From Clostridium sp. OS1-26 (lineage in GTDB: Bacteria; Bacillota; Clostridia; Clostridiales; Clostridiaceae), in the NCBI RefSeq assembly GCF_030915445.1, contig NZ_CP133264.1, positions 3,753,208-3,817,207 on the forward strand: a DNA stretch of 64,000 bases. Reading direction: 5' to 3'. The notes below the pieces were generated by a model. That model was not told the origin of the DNA and did not search any database. It saw only the letters and a list, made by a program, of their open reading frames with translations. Positions 63,225 through 64,000 of the stretch are shown piece by piece. Both the position numbers and the translations under genes were made by a program. Position 1 is the first letter of the stretch, and each line of letters starts with the position of its first letter.

Positions 63225-64000
63225 ATGAAAAAGCTAACAGTAGTTATACTATCTCTATTTATGGTTACGTTAACAGCATGTAATAAACTGGCAAATTCAA
63301 CAACAGAAACCAAACCTACAGATACACAAAATCAGAATCAAACCAAAATAGAAAGTGAATCAAAACAATATATGATAAATGACTTTTTCCCAATGAAGGA
63401 AAACGTCAGAATGAAATATGCTGGGTCAGGAAACGAATATGCAGCAAAGGATGTATATGTTGACTATTTAAGAGACAATAAAGTTCAGCTGCGAATTATA
63501 ACTGGAGGTACAACAGTAGGGCAAGTACTTGAAAATAAAAATGGAGAACTAAAAACAATATTTTCTAGAGGAGAGTTTTACTATAGAGACGACTTGACAA
63601 AGGAAAATTCAAATACAAATGATATTTTAATTAAGGAGCCAATAGTAAAAGGAACTGCATGGACTTTAGCTGATGGCAGAAAAAGAACAATAACAGCTGT
63701 TGGAGATATTATAGCTACTCCAGCAGGAAAGTTTAAATCTATAGAGGTTACCACAGAAGGAAAAGACTCCACCACAAAAGATTATTATGGATTAGGAGTA
63801 GGGCTAATAAAAACTGTTTTTCAATCTAATGGATTAGTTGTTACTACTACCTTAGAGAAGCTTGATAAAGATGCAGCTGTCACACAGACTGTTAAATTCT
63901 ATTATCCTATGCCTGAAGATAGTAAGATTGGGAAAAAGAAAATAGTAGCAAGTTTTAAAACCAACGATGAAACAAAGGCATTTTTTGAAAATAACTTTAA
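63225..64000 (+). CDS. lipoprotein (3' end outside window), start next to IS insertion
   Basis: ATG 63225 opens a frame that continues to the window edge, 258 complete codons. Signal with lipobox LTAC (MVTLTAC, Cys19), then a Thr/Gln/Asn-rich linker and a domain with FFPMKENVRMKYAGSGNEYA. Its ribosome site lies on the far side of the element (61799), so the gene now lacks its own. Translation may be poor unless a substitute site in the element end works. Function unknown; a beta-rich extracytoplasmic domain is likely. Confidence 0.8.
   Translation, partial: MKKLTVVILSLFMVTLTACNKLANSTTETKPTDTQNQNQTKIESESKQYMINDFFPMKENVRMKYAGSGNEYAAKDVYVDYLRDNKVQLRIITGGTTVGQVLENKNGELKTIFSRGEFYYRDDLTKENSNTNDILIKEPIVKGTAWTLADGRKRTITAVGDIIATPAGKFKSIEVTTEGKDSTTKDYYGLGVGLIKTVFQSNGLVVTTTLEKLDKDAAVTQTVKFYYPMPEDSKIGKKKIVASFKTNDETKAFFENNF

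Noticed and set aside
63581..63775. 64-aa minus-strand frame at the right edge
   Set aside because: Opposite the lipoprotein gene, which has a signal peptide, lipobox and an unbroken frame to the window end.

Overview
The window is AT-rich, densely coded DNA of a low-GC Gram-positive bacterium, most likely a Clostridium (sensu stricto). Support: strong GGAGG-type ribosome sites, A/T-rich codon use, NodB and GH18 surface enzymes, rubrerythrin, BceAB-type transport with OmpR-family two-component systems, and spore-coat-like Cys/His-rich proteins. No rRNA, tRNA or CRISPR array was seen. Species is not claimed.

Layout. (1) 1-18.3 kb: an accessory block of small, unrelated, mostly co-directional genes. 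It holds immunity-type families (SUKH/SMI1, SUFU, DUF4303, ankyrin), KptA, an HD hydrolase, endonuclease V, an ATPase, several gene remnants and two DUF4132 paralogues. It looks like an immunity-gene array of a polymorphic-toxin neighbourhood, but no toxin is visible. A highly structured, apparently orphan RNA resembling the omega-RNA (HEARO) of IscB elements sits at 15.29-15.46 kb. (2) 18.3-28.3 kb: a hairpin-rich non-coding stretch, a BceAB-like exporter, and two two-component systems, the second in an operon with a secreted beta-propeller. (3) 28.3-34.6 kb: small RNA-like units sharing a terminator design, a cohesin/Big2/dockerin-like secreted protein, a frameshifted LamG-like/Big2 paralogue, and spore-coat-like Cys/His-rich proteins. 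(4) 34.8-48.1 kb: a c-di-GMP-linked exopolysaccharide locus. It comprises a diguanylate cyclase, a triple NodB protein, an N-terminal PilZ domain fused to a processive glycosyltransferase (frameshifted), a NodB-like protein, a GH18 hydrolase and, after two unrelated minus-strand genes, an EAL phosphodiesterase. (5) 48.2-58.3 kb: flavodoxin, lipoprotein with two-component system, Ung, RtcB-like ligase, and a secreted repeat protein whose repeat also appears in the sensor domain of the neighbouring histidine kinase. (6) 58.5-64 kb: isochorismatase-fold protein, small proteins, a 66-nt perfect inverted repeat, a P-loop kinase, YjbQ, and a TnpB-only IS605-type element inserted between the ribosome-binding site and start codon of a lipoprotein gene.

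Four genes (1.75, 14.2, 30.5 and 40.9 kb) are each broken by exactly one missing base in an A or T homopolymer, and one added base restores the full reading frame in every case. This points either to a systematic under-call in the assembly or to real homopolymer slippage. It should be settled before any of them is called a pseudogene.
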